Positions 9,187-30,375 of a stretch of DNA of 44,284 nt are shown piece after piece. Below the pieces are notes generated by a model that was not told where the DNA came from, ran no database searches, and worked only from the letters and a program-made list of their open reading frames with translations. Numbering within the stretch: position 1 is the stretch's first letter; each line of letters begins with the position of its first letter. The stretch comes from Mycobacterium sp. shizuoka-1. Lineage in GTDB: Bacteria; Actinomycetota; Actinomycetes; Mycobacteriales; Mycobacteriaceae. A program made the translations under genes and the position numbers. The stretch lies in NCBI RefSeq assembly GCF_002723835.1, contig NZ_BEWG01000054.1:1-44284 (forward strand), in the 5' to 3' direction.

Positions 9187-9939
9187 ATGGCTACTTACGA
9201 GGCCAAACTACGGGTCTGGCGCGGTGACGAAGACGGCGGCGACCTGCAGGACTACACCGTCGAGGTCAACGACGGCGAAGTGGTGCTCGACATCGTGCAC
9301 CGGCTGCAGGCCACTCAGGCCGGCGACCTCGCGGTGCGGTGGAACTGCAAGGCCGGCAAGTGCGGTTCCTGCTCGGCCGAGATCAACGGCCGGCCGCGGC
9401 TGATGTGCATGACGCGCATGTCGACGTTCGGCCAGGACGAGGTCGTGACGATCACCCCGCTGCGGACCTTCCCGGTGATGCGCGACCTGGTCACCGATGT
9501 CTCGTTCAACTACGAGAAGGCCCGGGAGATCCCGTCGTTCACCCCGCCGAAGGATCTGCAGCCTGGCGAGTACCGCATGCAGCAGGAGGACGTGAACCGC
9601 AGCCAGGAGTTCCGCAAGTGCATCGAGTGCTTCCTGTGCCAGAACGTGTGCCACGTCAATCGTGACCACGAGGAGAACAAGAAGTCCTTCGCGGGGCCGC
9701 GCTACCTGATGCGCCAGGCCGAGCTGTCAATGCATCCGCTGGACACCCTGGACCGCCGCGACATGGCCCAGGAGGAGAACGGCCTGGGCTTCTGCAACAT
9801 CACCAAGTGCTGCACCGAGGTGTGCCCTGAGCACATCAAGATCACCGACAACGCGCTGATCCCGATGAAGGAGCGCGTGGCCGACAAGAAGTACGACCCG
9901 GTGGTGTGGCTGGGCAATAAATTGTTCCGGCGCAAGTAG
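9187..9939 (+). CDS. sdhB: Succinate dehydrogenase 1 iron-sulfur subunit
   Basis: This 250-aa protein has an N-terminal plant-ferredoxin-like domain with the 2Fe-2S ligands C54, C59, C62 and C74 (CKAGKCGSC...C). Its C-terminal domain has the two cysteine clusters CIECFLCQNVC and CCTEVCP for the [4Fe-4S] and third centre. It relays electrons from the FAD of SdhA to the membrane anchor. It matches the Rv0247c type. The ATG at 9187 lies 2 bp after the sdhA stop, so all four sdh1 genes form one transcription unit ended by the hairpin at 9960-9995. Confidence 0.96.
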   Translation: MATYEAKLRVWRGDEDGGDLQDYTVEVNDGEVVLDIVHRLQATQAGDLAVRWNCKAGKCGSCSAEINGRPRLMCMTRMSTFGQDEVVTITPLRTFPVMRDLVTDVSFNYEKAREIPSFTPPKDLQPGEYRMQQEDVNRSQEFRKCIECFLCQNVCHVNRDHEENKKSFAGPRYLMRQAELSMHPLDTLDRRDMAQEENGLGFCNITKCCTEVCPEHIKITDNALIPMKERVADKKYDPVVWLGNKLFRRK

Positions 9940-9959
9940 CCAAGCCCGGTACCCTCACC

Positions 9960-9995
9960 AAACTCCCCCGGCACACCGCGTGCTCGGGGGAGTTT
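9960..9995 (+). terminator. Hairpin terminator after sdhB
   Basis: AAACTCCCCCG (9960-9970) and CGGGGGAGTTT (9985-9995) are perfect inverted repeats of 11 bp with a 14-nt loop. They begin 20 bp after the sdhB stop and are followed by a T/G-rich tail. This is the end of the sdh1 operon. Confidence 0.8.
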
Positions 9996-10032
9996 GTGTC
10001 TGCTCGCCGGTTGTCATTGGCGCGAGCGTGGG

Positions 10033-10038
10033 TAGCCT
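10033..10038 (+). promoter_or_regulatory. Predicted -10 element of the 51-aa gene (leaderless)
   Basis: TAGCCT at 10033-10038 puts the expected transcription start at 10045, exactly the A of the ATG of the small gene, which lacks a Shine-Dalgarno sequence. Confidence 0.45.
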
Positions 10039-10044
10039 CGAACC

Positions 10045-10200
10045 ATGGGTAGCGTCCATAGCGTCAACGACATTCGCACCGCGATCCGCGAGCTGTCCGT
10101 CCGCGCCGAACTGGCCCGCAAAGAGGGTCGGCCCGACGACGCGGCCGAGATCGACAAGCGTATCGCCGCCTATCGCGACGAACTCGCCGAGAAGCCCTGA
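10045..10200 (+). CDS. Small 51-aa charged helical protein
   Basis: The 51-codon frame encodes MGSVHSVNDIRTAIRELSV..., continuing with a highly charged, helix-favouring sequence (RAELARKEGRPDDAAEIDKRIAAYRDELAEKP). It shows normal mycobacterial third-position GC and no low complexity. It lies between the sdhB terminator and the convergent flavin reductase (stop codons 26 bp apart) and has its own predicted leaderless promoter. The two-helix layout suggests a helical hairpin or a protein-binding peptide, but I do not recognise a function. Confidence 0.6.
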   Translation: MGSVHSVNDIRTAIRELSVRAELARKEGRPDDAAEIDKRIAAYRDELAEKP

Positions 10201-10226
10201 CCCGCGCGCCGCGGGGCCAGACTGGG

Positions 10227-12506
<2,280 letters not shown>

Positions 12507-12517
12507 CTGATCAGCCG

Positions 12518-13153
12518 ATGTGGTTCACCCTGCTGGTGATGGCTGCCGCGGTCAGTCTGGAGCCGTTCCGCATCGGCATGTCGGTGCTGATGCTCAACCG
12601 CCCGCGGCCCCACCTGCAGTTGACCGCCTTTCTCTGCGGCGGTTTTCTGATGGGCCTGACCGTCGGCGCGGTGGTGCTGTTCGCGCTCGAGTCCCGGATC
12701 CCGGCGTCAGCGCACTTCACCCTGCCCAGGGTGCAGATCGTCATCGGGGTGCTGGCGCTCCTGGCGGCGGCGTTCCTGGCGGTCACCAGGGGCCGCGAGC
12801 GGACCCCGCCGGCCTGGCTGAGCCGCCTGCTGAACGGGACGTCGCTGTGGGTGGCCGGCGTCGCCGGACTGGGGATCGCGTTGCCCTCGATCGACTATCT
12901 GGCGGCGTTGGCGGTCATCGCCGCGGGTGCGGCCGACGCCGCGAGCCGGATCGCAGCTCTGCTGGCGTTCAACGTGGTCGCCTTCGCGCTGGTGGAGATT
13001 CCGCTGCTGGCCTATCTGGTGGCCCCGGACCGCACCCGGGCCGCGATGACCGCACTGCACACCTGGGTGCGTGCGCGGCGGCGCCGCGAAGTCGCCACGC
13101 TGCTGGCCGTGGTCGGTGTCGTGCTGCTCGCGGCGGGACTGTTCGGCGTCTGA
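12518..13153 (+). CDS. Gap/Sap-like glycolipid-addressing membrane protein
   Basis: This 211-aa protein has about six hydrophobic helices. It starts MWFTLLVMAAAVSLEPFRIGMSVLML and continues through LCGGFLMGLTVGAVVLFALES, IVIGVLALLAAAFLAV, GTSLWVAGVAGLGIALPSIDYLAALAVI, IAALLAFNVVAFALVEIPLLAYLV and a final VATLLAVVGVVLLAAGLFGV. The EPFR and PSIDYL elements are typical of the family that includes Gap (glycopeptidolipid) and Sap (sulfolipid-1), small proteins needed to move finished glycolipids to the surface. Here it would serve the fadD23-papA3-pks glycolipid. It lies 11 bp after fadD23, and its stop is only 3 bp from the convergent stop of the secreted hydrolase. It is slightly shorter than many relatives. 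Confidence 0.8.
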   Translation: MWFTLLVMAAAVSLEPFRIGMSVLMLNRPRPHLQLTAFLCGGFLMGLTVGAVVLFALESRIPASAHFTLPRVQIVIGVLALLAAAFLAVTRGRERTPPAWLSRLLNGTSLWVAGVAGLGIALPSIDYLAALAVIAAGAADAASRIAALLAFNVVAFALVEIPLLAYLVAPDRTRAAMTALHTWVRARRRREVATLLAVVGVVLLAAGLFGV

Positions 13154-13156
13154 CGA

Positions 13157-14275
13157 TCAGCGCGGGCTGGGGCCGTGGTCCAAGACGTACTGGAAGCCGG
13201 CCATCAGCTGCGAGATCGGATCCGCACCTCCACCGAACGCGGCCTGGGTGGCCGGAGCCGTCACGGCCGCCGGATCGTAGCCGTTCACCGGATCGACTTC
13301 GATCGGCGCGGTCAGCGGATCGTCGTTGCGCGAATAGCCGGAATCCACCATCGGTTTGAGGATCCCGTCCAGCTTGTTCAGCGTGCCTTCGTCCACTCCG
13401 AGGTACTTGAACGGCAACACCAGCGGAAGATGCTGCTCGGGGATCAGATACGTCGTGGTCTTCGCTCCCCGCGAGTTGACCGTCGTCCGGATGTTCTGCG
13501 GCGGCACCATGCTGGGGTTGGTGAAGGCCACCGCCGTGTGGCCGGTGGCCAGTCCGACGATCGCGTTCGCCATCGCCATCCAGTTGTCCTGCCGATCCGG
13601 CCAGTCGGCGATGCTGTCGTAGGCGGAGACGAAGCGGTAGGAGTCGTATTGGCTCTCCACCGGGGGCGGAATCCGGTAGTCCAGCGCCGGGACCACGCTG
13701 CCCACCGGGAAGTTCTGCGCCAGGAAGCTGGCACCGAACGCGTGCGGCGCGATCGGATCGCCATAGGTGGCGAACGACAACTGATCCGGCGGCGGCGCAT
13801 TCGGGTCGGTGGCCAGCCGGTTCTGGACGGCGTTGAGCACCATCGCGCCCTCGGACAGACCGATCGCGGTACCGGGGCCACCCGCCTGGATGGCCCGGAT
13901 GACGTTGCCTTCACCCTCGTCGACCGACTCGCCGACGCTCGGGCCGTCGATGCCCAGGCCCGGGAACTGGTCATCCAGCTTGCCGATACCGGGGAACAGA
14001 CGCTCGAGCGTGTGACCCTGGACCTGCCCGGCAGGGTAGTCGACGATCTGCCGGTCGAGTCCCGGGAACCACTGCGCGCCGGTGCGGCGGATGTACTCGT
14101 CATACGGGATCCCGAGGACGTGGGCACCGCCCAGCGCGTAGCCCCGGCCCGGGGTACCAATCGGGGTTGGCCCGTCGCCCTGCGATCCGCCCGGTGACGG
14201 CTGATCGGCGGCGGCGACTCCGCCGGTGGCACACACAGTGATCACTGTGGTCACTGCGGCGAGTAGCTTCTTCAT
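13157..14275 (-). CDS. Secreted PE-PPE-domain alpha/beta hydrolase / acyltransferase of the TPP locus
   Basis: This 372-aa protein has an N-terminal signal peptide ([23 protein letters not shown], cleavage after about 23) and a PE-PPE-type alpha/beta-hydrolase domain. The nucleophile elbow GLSEGA gives Ser141, and other blocks are [48 protein letters not shown] and [13 protein letters not shown]. Related Chp1/Chp2 enzymes in M. tuberculosis move acyl chains between trehalose esters during SL-1 and PAT assembly. By analogy this one should complete acylation of the trehalose ester outside the plasma membrane. It overlaps the mmpL10 stop by 4 bp (14272-14275), so synthesis of transporter and extracytoplasmic enzyme is coupled. 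The protein has the PE-PPE C-terminal domain but no PE N-terminus. Confidence 0.85.
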   Translation of the reverse strand: MKKLLAAVTTVITVCATGGVAAADQPSPGGSQGDGPTPIGTPGRGYALGGAHVLGIPYDEYIRRTGAQWFPGLDRQIVDYPAGQVQGHTLERLFPGIGKLDDQFPGLGIDGPSVGESVDEGEGNVIRAIQAGGPGTAIGLSEGAMVLNAVQNRLATDPNAPPPDQLSFATYGDPIAPHAFGASFLAQNFPVGSVVPALDYRIPPPVESQYDSYRFVSAYDSIADWPDRQDNWMAMANAIVGLATGHTAVAFTNPSMVPPQNIRTTVNSRGAKTTTYLIPEQHLPLVLPFKYLGVDEGTLNKLDGILKPMVDSGYSRNDDPLTAPIEVDPVNGYDPAAVTAPATQAAFGGGADPISQLMAGFQYVLDHGPSPR

Positions 14276-17250
14276 GCCTTACCGCTTCCCTGCACTGTCG
14301 ATCGTGACGGCCACCAGTTCGCCTTCCCGACCAGAGTAGCCATGGCCGGCACGGTGACCGTGCGGACCAGGAAGGTGTCCAGCAGGATTCCGACGCCGAT
14401 GACGAACCCGCCCTGCACCACCGTACCGATGCTGGAGAACAACAAGCCCCACATCGAGGCGGCGAAGATCAGGCCGGCGGCGGTGATCACACCACCGGTC
14501 GACGACAACGTCCGGATCACACCGGACCGGGTGCCGCCGGGCGACTCGTCGCGCAACCGGGACGCGAACAGCAGGTTGTAGTCCGCCCCGACCGCGACGA
14601 GCACCACGAACGCCAGGGGCGGCACCGTCCAGTGCAACTGCTGACCGAGCAGATACTGGAATGTCAGCACCCCGATGCCCAGCGCCGCGAAGTACGAAAG
14701 CACCACGGAACCAACCAGATACAGCGGCGCGATCACCGCGCGCAGCAGCAGCATCAAGGTCAGCAGCACCACGATCATGGTGACCGCGATGATGAACCGG
14801 ATGTCCTTCTGGTAGTAGTCGCGGGTGTCCCGCAGCGCGGCCGGATATCCGCCCATCGAAATCGTGGCGTCAGCGAGGCTGGTGTTCGGCTGTGCGCCGC
14901 GGGCGGCGTCGCTGATCGCGTTCACCTGATCCATCGCCGCCGCGCTGAACGGGTCGAGTTTGGTCAGCACGAGATAGCGCACCGAATGCCCGTCAGGTGA
15001 GATGAACGTCTTTGCGGCCATCTGGAAGTCGGGCAGCTGCAGCACTTCGGGTGGGATGTTGAACCCCGCCATCGCCGGGGTTGCGGCGTTCTGCTTCATC
15101 GACAGCAGGAACGCCGCCGCCTGATCGAGGCCGGTGCGCATCAGCTTGATCTGCTCGACTACCTGATCCACCCCGGTGGCGACTTCCCGGCTGCCGCTGG
15201 CCGCGCGATCGGCGCCCTGCCGCAGTTTGGTGGTGCCCGCCGACGCCCCGGCGGGCGAGTCCAGCCCCATGGTGTGCATGACCTTCGTCAGCCGGCCGAA
15301 GGCGTCGCTGAGCTGGTTCAGCGACGCGTTGAGCGACTGTCTGTCCTGCATCGACTGCAGCTGACCGGCCAGCGAGTTGATCTCGTCGAGCGTTCCGTTG
15401 TTGCGCGCGTCGACCAATTGCTGGAAGTGGCCCCGGGTTTCGGCGCAGGAGGGATCGAGGTCGCACACCGCGTTACCGTGCAGGGCCACCAGCACCGGGC
15501 CCACCCAGGCAAACAGATCCTTGGCCGCTTGGACGTTGATGCCCATCGAGTTTCCGAGCTGGTTGACGGCGTTCACGAGTTTGGCCGCGACCTCCACGTT
15601 CTTGACCAGCTTGTCGCCACCGTATTGACCCCGGATCGTCGTGAACGCGTCGACCATGCTCTGGATGCTGGTCGCGATCCCGTTCACCTGACCGCGCACA
15701 TCACCGAGGTTGTTCGCCAGCGTGTTGGCCCCGCCGGCCAGACGATTCAGGTCGTCCATGTTGTCGGCGATCATCGCCGAGCCGGTGCCGAGCCGGTCAC
15801 CGACCAGACCCGCCTGATAAGTGGCGCGGAACTCTTGCGGCACCTCCCCCAGCGGCCGGGTGATGCCGCTGACCATCCCGATGTTCGGCAATTGACTGAT
15901 GCGCTCGGCCATCTGCTCGAGATCGGCAAGAGCCTGCGGGTTACGCAGGTCCCGCGGGGAGCGGACCAGAACGTAGGAGGGAATCGACTGGTTGAGGTCG
16001 AAATGGCGTTCCAGCGCGGTGTATCCGACCGAGCTCGGGTCGCCGGGCGAGACCGCTTTGCGATCGTCGTAGTTGTAGCGCGCCAAGCTGACACAGCTGG
16101 CCAGCAGGATCAGGATCAGGACGCTGGCCACCAGATGAAGCCGCGGCCGGCGCACGATGCGGACCCCCGACCGGCGCCACCAGCGCGCAGTCAACTCGCG
16201 CCGCGGCGCGATCCAGCCGCGCGGCCCGGCCAGCGCCACGATGGCCGGCAACAGCGTGATCGCGGCGAGGTAGGCCACCCCCACCCCGATGGCCGACGAC
16301 ACCCCGACGGTGGAGAACACCCCCATCTTCGCGAAGCTGATCCCCAGGAAGGTGATCCCGATGGTGGCGGCCGATGCGGTGATCACCTTGCCCACCGAGG
16401 TCAGGGCTGCCCGGACAGCGTCCTCGGAGCTCTCCCCGCGCCGCACGTAGTCGTGATAGCGGCTGATCAGGAACACCGCGTAATCCGTTCCGGCACCGGC
16501 GATCATCGCGCTCAACAGGATGATGGCCTGATTCGACACCCCCAGACCGGTGAGCTGGGACAGCCCTGCCACCACCGATTGCGCGATCACCAGGGACATC
16601 CCGATCCCGGTCAGCGGCAGCAGCATCGTGATCGGGTTGCGGTAGACCACCAGGAGTACGGCCAGAACCAGCACGGCGATCGCGATCTCGATCGGCAGCC
16701 GGTCACGTTGACCAGCGACGGTGAGGTCGGCGACGGTGGCGGCTGGGCCGGTGAGATGCACGTCGAGCTGGCTTCCCGCCGTCTTCTGCTTGACGAGATC
16801 GGCCACCCGGTTGTAGGCGGCATAGGACTGCGGAGTGCCCAGCGCACCGGCCAGCCCCACCGGCACCACCCAGGACTTGTTGTCCTTGCTGGTCAAAAAC
16901 GAACGCAGCGCCGGTGTTTCGATGAAGTCCTGCAGCATGACCACGTCGTGCTGGTCGTCGCGCAGTGCGTCGACCAGCTTGCGATACGTCGCTTCGTGCG
17001 CGGGGGTAAGGCCACGCTCGTCGGTCAGCACCACCAACAGCAGGTCGTCACCGCCCGGCTCCTGGAAAGCCTCGGTCATCTGCCGCGCCGCCACACTGGA
17101 CGGCGCGTCGCCGGGCAACATGGCCAGCGGATGCTTCTCAGCCATGTCGTTCAGGCTCGGGAATGTCAGCGGCAGCGCCACCGCCAACGCGACCCAAAGC
17201 CCGATCACCGCCCACGGCCACCGCACCACGACATCGGCTAGCCGGCGCAC
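14272..17250 (-). CDS. mmpL10: MmpL10-like glycolipid transporter
   Basis: This 992-aa RND-family transporter has a helix at 10-30, a first periplasmic domain, helices around 183-370 including [14 protein letters not shown], a second periplasmic domain with a helical insertion (about 490-700), and a C-terminal helix bundle with [14 protein letters not shown]. The paired Asp-Tyr residues are the proton-relay signature. It resembles the MmpL8/MmpL10 branch, which exports trehalose-based lipids (sulfolipid and acyltrehalose precursors), rather than MmpL4/5; no MmpS gene accompanies it. It sits 61 bp after papA3 and overlaps the secreted acyltransferase, giving a papA3-mmpL10-acyltransferase operon. 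Its expected substrate is the diacyltrehalose-type intermediate made by PapA3. Confidence 0.9.
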   Translation of the reverse strand: MRRLADVVVRWPWAVIGLWVALAVALPLTFPSLNDMAEKHPLAMLPGDAPSSVAARQMTEAFQEPGGDDLLLVVLTDERGLTPAHEATYRKLVDALRDDQHDVVMLQDFIETPALRSFLTSKDNKSWVVPVGLAGALGTPQSYAAYNRVADLVKQKTAGSQLDVHLTGPAATVADLTVAGQRDRLPIEIAIAVLVLAVLLVVYRNPITMLLPLTGIGMSLVIAQSVVAGLSQLTGLGVSNQAIILLSAMIAGAGTDYAVFLISRYHDYVRRGESSEDAVRAALTSVGKVITASAATIGITFLGISFAKMGVFSTVGVSSAIGVGVAYLAAITLLPAIVALAGPRGWIAPRRELTARWWRRSGVRIVRRPRLHLVASVLILILLASCVSLARYNYDDRKAVSPGDPSSVGYTALERHFDLNQSIPSYVLVRSPRDLRNPQALADLEQMAERISQLPNIGMVSGITRPLGEVPQEFRATYQAGLVGDRLGTGSAMIADNMDDLNRLAGGANTLANNLGDVRGQVNGIATSIQSMVDAFTTIRGQYGGDKLVKNVEVAAKLVNAVNQLGNSMGINVQAAKDLFAWVGPVLVALHGNAVCDLDPSCAETRGHFQQLVDARNNGTLDEINSLAGQLQSMQDRQSLNASLNQLSDAFGRLTKVMHTMGLDSPAGASAGTTKLRQGADRAASGSREVATGVDQVVEQIKLMRTGLDQAAAFLLSMKQNAATPAMAGFNIPPEVLQLPDFQMAAKTFISPDGHSVRYLVLTKLDPFSAAAMDQVNAISDAARGAQPNTSLADATISMGGYPAALRDTRDYYQKDIRFIIAVTMIVVLLTLMLLLRAVIAPLYLVGSVVLSYFAALGIGVLTFQYLLGQQLHWTVPPLAFVVLVAVGADYNLLFASRLRDESPGGTRSGVIRTLSSTGGVITAAGLIFAASMWGLLFSSIGTVVQGGFVIGVGILLDTFLVRTVTVPAMATLVGKANWWPSRSTVQGSGKA

Positions 17251-17311
17251 ATCGCCCTCACCTGTGTGCCGTCAGGTCCCGCTACTGCCACAACGTCACC
17301 AATATCTGCTG

Positions 17312-18721
17312 TCACCAATGTCCACTGTCGGCGATTCGCTCGCACACCGACTTCATCGCCGCCATGTACCGGCCGACCGACTTCTGGGCGATCGGGTTGT
17401 CCGGGAACATCACCGCCATCGCGGTACCGGCCTCGTACCGGAATATGTAGATCGTCAGCTGGTAGGAGAATCGTCCATCGGAGTAGATGCCGATGTTGTT
17501 GGAATAGCCCATGTCCGCGGCGGCCAGCACGGCATTGAGCGGTGCGGCGCCGCCGTGCAGGAAATTCGAGACCGGGAAGTTCGGCCGGGGATTGTCCAAC
17601 CACGGCGCCAGTTCCAGCACCCGGTAATACGGGACCCTCGCCAGGCTCAGGCCGGTGTCGAACGAATTCTGCGCTGCCCAGGCGGCTTCGCCGAACGACG
17701 TCGCGGCGATCGGAACGGTGATCGGAACCAGGCCGGTGAACCAGCCCTGCGTCATGAAATTGTCCGTCGTCCTGCGGGTGTCTCTCGGGGTGAGACCGTA
17801 ATAGGTTGCCGCACCGGTCAACTCATGCTCGACCATCGCGGTGCAGGCGAACAGCCCACCGACGAAGCGCACGCCGGCGGTGGTACAGGCCGCCTCGAAC
17901 CTCGCGGTTTGCTCGGCGTCCATCAGCATCTCGCCGACCATGTCGGCCACCGTCGGCTCCAGCGGATTGCCCAGCGGCAGCGGGAACTCGGGCAAGGTGC
18001 CGTTGTTGTTCTCGGCAAATTCGATCCAGGCCCGGACCTCGGCGGAATCCACGGTGAGATCCGCAGTGGATTCGCGCTCCTGCAGGCAGAAATCGTCGAA
18101 ACTTCCGGCCTCGGGCAGCGCCATCGGCTGCCCGGTCATCGTCAACGACGTGTACATGCCGTGGGCCTCGAGCATGGTGATCCCGATCAGCGCCGCGTCG
18201 CCGTGGACATGGTCGATGCTGGCATAAAAATCAAAGTGGTCCGCGCTCTGGACAATTCCGAAAGAGAAGCAGCCCCATTCGAGCGGGGTCGGAATGTCGA
18301 CGATATGTTTACGGGCGTCTTCAGCGGCCATTTCGCCGTGCTCGACCGGCTCGAATTCGATATCGGCCGGGTCGGTGATCGTTCGCCGGACGATGTCGCC
18401 GGTGCCGGAGTATTCGAACCAGCTCCGGTAGGTGTCGTGCCGACGCAGATACGCGTTGAGCGCGTGGTTCATCGCAGGGATGTCGCACTGACCGGGCACT
18501 TCACAGGTCGCGATGATCTGCCGCGAATAGTCGAGCCCGGCGGCGTCCTGTTCGTAGACGCCACGAATGTGTTGACCCTGCATATAGCTGACCGGAACGG
18601 CACTGACCGGGGCCTGCCGAGCCGTGGCCATCGCCGCCGCTGTCGGTCGCCACGAGATCACCGCACCGGGGCTCGGCGACCAATCATCGATTGTGCCGAT
18701 CGAAATCTTCCCGATCTGCAA
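17312..18721 (-). CDS. papA3: Polyketide-associated acyltransferase PapA3
   Basis: This 469-aa acyltransferase of the condensation-domain fold carries HxxxD catalytic residues in DHVHGDA (about residue 170). Blocks shared with PapA3 include MQIGKISIGTIDDW, QAPVSAVPVSYMQGQHIRG, QCDIPAMNHALNAYLRRHDTYRSWFEY, WGCFSFGIVQ, YYGLTPRDTRR, MTQGWFTGLVPITVPIA, RPNFPVSNFLHGGAAPLN and VMFPDNPIAQKSVGRYMAA. PapA3 acylates trehalose at two positions to give the diacyltrehalose core of DAT and TPP. The TTG at 18721 is chosen because the protein then begins like M. tuberculosis PapA3 and is preceded by GGGAGGGGA; the longer in-frame start at 18787 would lie in the promoter region. It diverges from pks across a 353-bp gap. 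Confidence 0.92.
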   Translation of the reverse strand: MQIGKISIGTIDDWSPSPGAVISWRPTAAAMATARQAPVSAVPVSYMQGQHIRGVYEQDAAGLDYSRQIIATCEVPGQCDIPAMNHALNAYLRRHDTYRSWFEYSGTGDIVRRTITDPADIEFEPVEHGEMAAEDARKHIVDIPTPLEWGCFSFGIVQSADHFDFYASIDHVHGDAALIGITMLEAHGMYTSLTMTGQPMALPEAGSFDDFCLQERESTADLTVDSAEVRAWIEFAENNNGTLPEFPLPLGNPLEPTVADMVGEMLMDAEQTARFEAACTTAGVRFVGGLFACTAMVEHELTGAATYYGLTPRDTRRTTDNFMTQGWFTGLVPITVPIAATSFGEAAWAAQNSFDTGLSLARVPYYRVLELAPWLDNPRPNFPVSNFLHGGAAPLNAVLAAADMGYSNNIGIYSDGRFSYQLTIYIFRYEAGTAMAVMFPDNPIAQKSVGRYMAAMKSVCERIADSGHW

Positions 18722-19074
18722 TATTCCCCTCCCGGGTCTGAAACGGCTACGGCCGGGGACCGGCGACTCTGGTGGCCAGACCAACATAGCCCCTGTGACT
18801 GAGACGGCCGCCGATGGACCTGACGGGGCAGGTCAGAGCGGTGGAGGACCTGAAATCGGCAGCTGCGCGGGGGTGGCTGGAAGCAGACTGGCAACGGGGC
18901 CGAATACACCTGACTCAGCAACGCACATGCAATACTGGCCGTCGGGAGATGGGGCCGGCCGTCGCTGTCGGGAGATGACCGGGCCGTGGCCGTTCGGACG
19001 TTGATCCTGACCGTGACGAGATCTCCCGTGGTGGATCGACGTTTGTACCGGCCCGACGCGGAGAGCACAACCTG
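18722..19074. promoter_or_regulatory. Divergent papA3 / pks intergenic region
   Basis: These 353 bp separate the divergent papA3 and pks starts and hold no supported gene. Visible structure: an inverted repeat GACCTG-N6-CAGGTC at 18817-18834, and an 11-bp direct repeat GTCGGGAGATG at 18941-18951 and 18967-18977 (26 bp apart, on one DNA face if 10.5 bp per turn is counted as about 2.5 turns). The pks ATG at 19075 has a GGAGAG ribosome binding site at 19061-19066. No clear -10/-35 pair was found. Any operator function is inference. Confidence 0.5.
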
Positions 19075-30072
<10,998 letters not shown>

Positions 30073-30086
30073 AAAGCGGCGACGTC

Positions 30087-30116
30087 GCAGCGGTGTGACG
30101 AAGATCGCACTGCTGC
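30087..30116 (+). terminator. Hairpin after pks
   Basis: GCAGCGGTGTGA (30087-30098) pairs with TCGCACTGCTGC (30105-30116), giving a 12-bp stem with two G-U pairs and a 6-nt loop, 14 bp after the pks stop. It overlaps a 10-bp palindrome GCGACGTCGC (30079-30088). There is no T tract. Between this hairpin and the fadE5 promoter (30117-30259) I see no gene or clear element. Confidence 0.5.
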
Positions 30117-30259
30117 GGCGCTGCGCCCATCAGTCACGCCTCTGCGCATTCGCACAGCTCAGAGCCCTGGCGGCGCCGCCGGAAACTGAATTGACGGCCG
30201 CGGTAAAGCCCCAAACCGACCGGTGGGTTGGTTAGTTGACTCAAGTTGCCCACAGTCGG

Positions 30260-30287
30260 TTGATTTCCGATTACCCGTGGGTATAGT
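30260..30287 (+). promoter_or_regulatory. fadE5 promoter
   Basis: A -35 element TTGATT (30260-30265) and a -10 element TATAGT (30282-30287), separated by 16 bp, form the clearest sigma-70-type promoter in the window. The expected start near 30294 leaves a leader of about 80 nt before the fadE5 ATG at 30376, which has a strong GAGGAG ribosome binding site. Palindromic operators overlap the promoter. Confidence 0.6.
30270..30285. promoter_or_regulatory. Operator 1 of fadE5 (palindrome between -35 and -10)
   Basis: ATTACCCGTGGGTATA is an imperfect palindrome (TACCC-GT-GGGTA core) with the same TTAC/GTA half-site layout as the sites at 30295-30310 and 35168-35183. Its position across the -35/-10 spacer would make a bound protein a repressor. 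Confidence 0.5.
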
Positions 30288-30294
30288 AAGCCGT

Positions 30295-30310
30295 GTTACT
30301 GGTGGGTAAC
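30295..30310. promoter_or_regulatory. Operator 2 of fadE5 (palindrome at the transcription start)
   Basis: GTTACTGGTGGGTAAC has perfect GTTAC/GTAAC arms and lies at the predicted start, 25 bp downstream of operator 1. Aligned with the fadA2/fabG4 palindrome at 35168-35183 it shares TTACT....G.GTAA in the same 16-bp frame. A TetR-type dimer site is the likely meaning. Confidence 0.55.
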
Positions 30311-30375
30311 TTAGCCCGAAGTACTCAACCACAAAGCCCAAATTCAGGTGACATTCTCGCTGAGGAGGAGCCGTC

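Noticed and set aside
18624..19004. Plus-strand frame in the papA3-pks gap
   Set aside because: No ribosome binding site, overlaps the papA3 5' end, low-complexity Gly/Asp/Pro sequence with no family resemblance.
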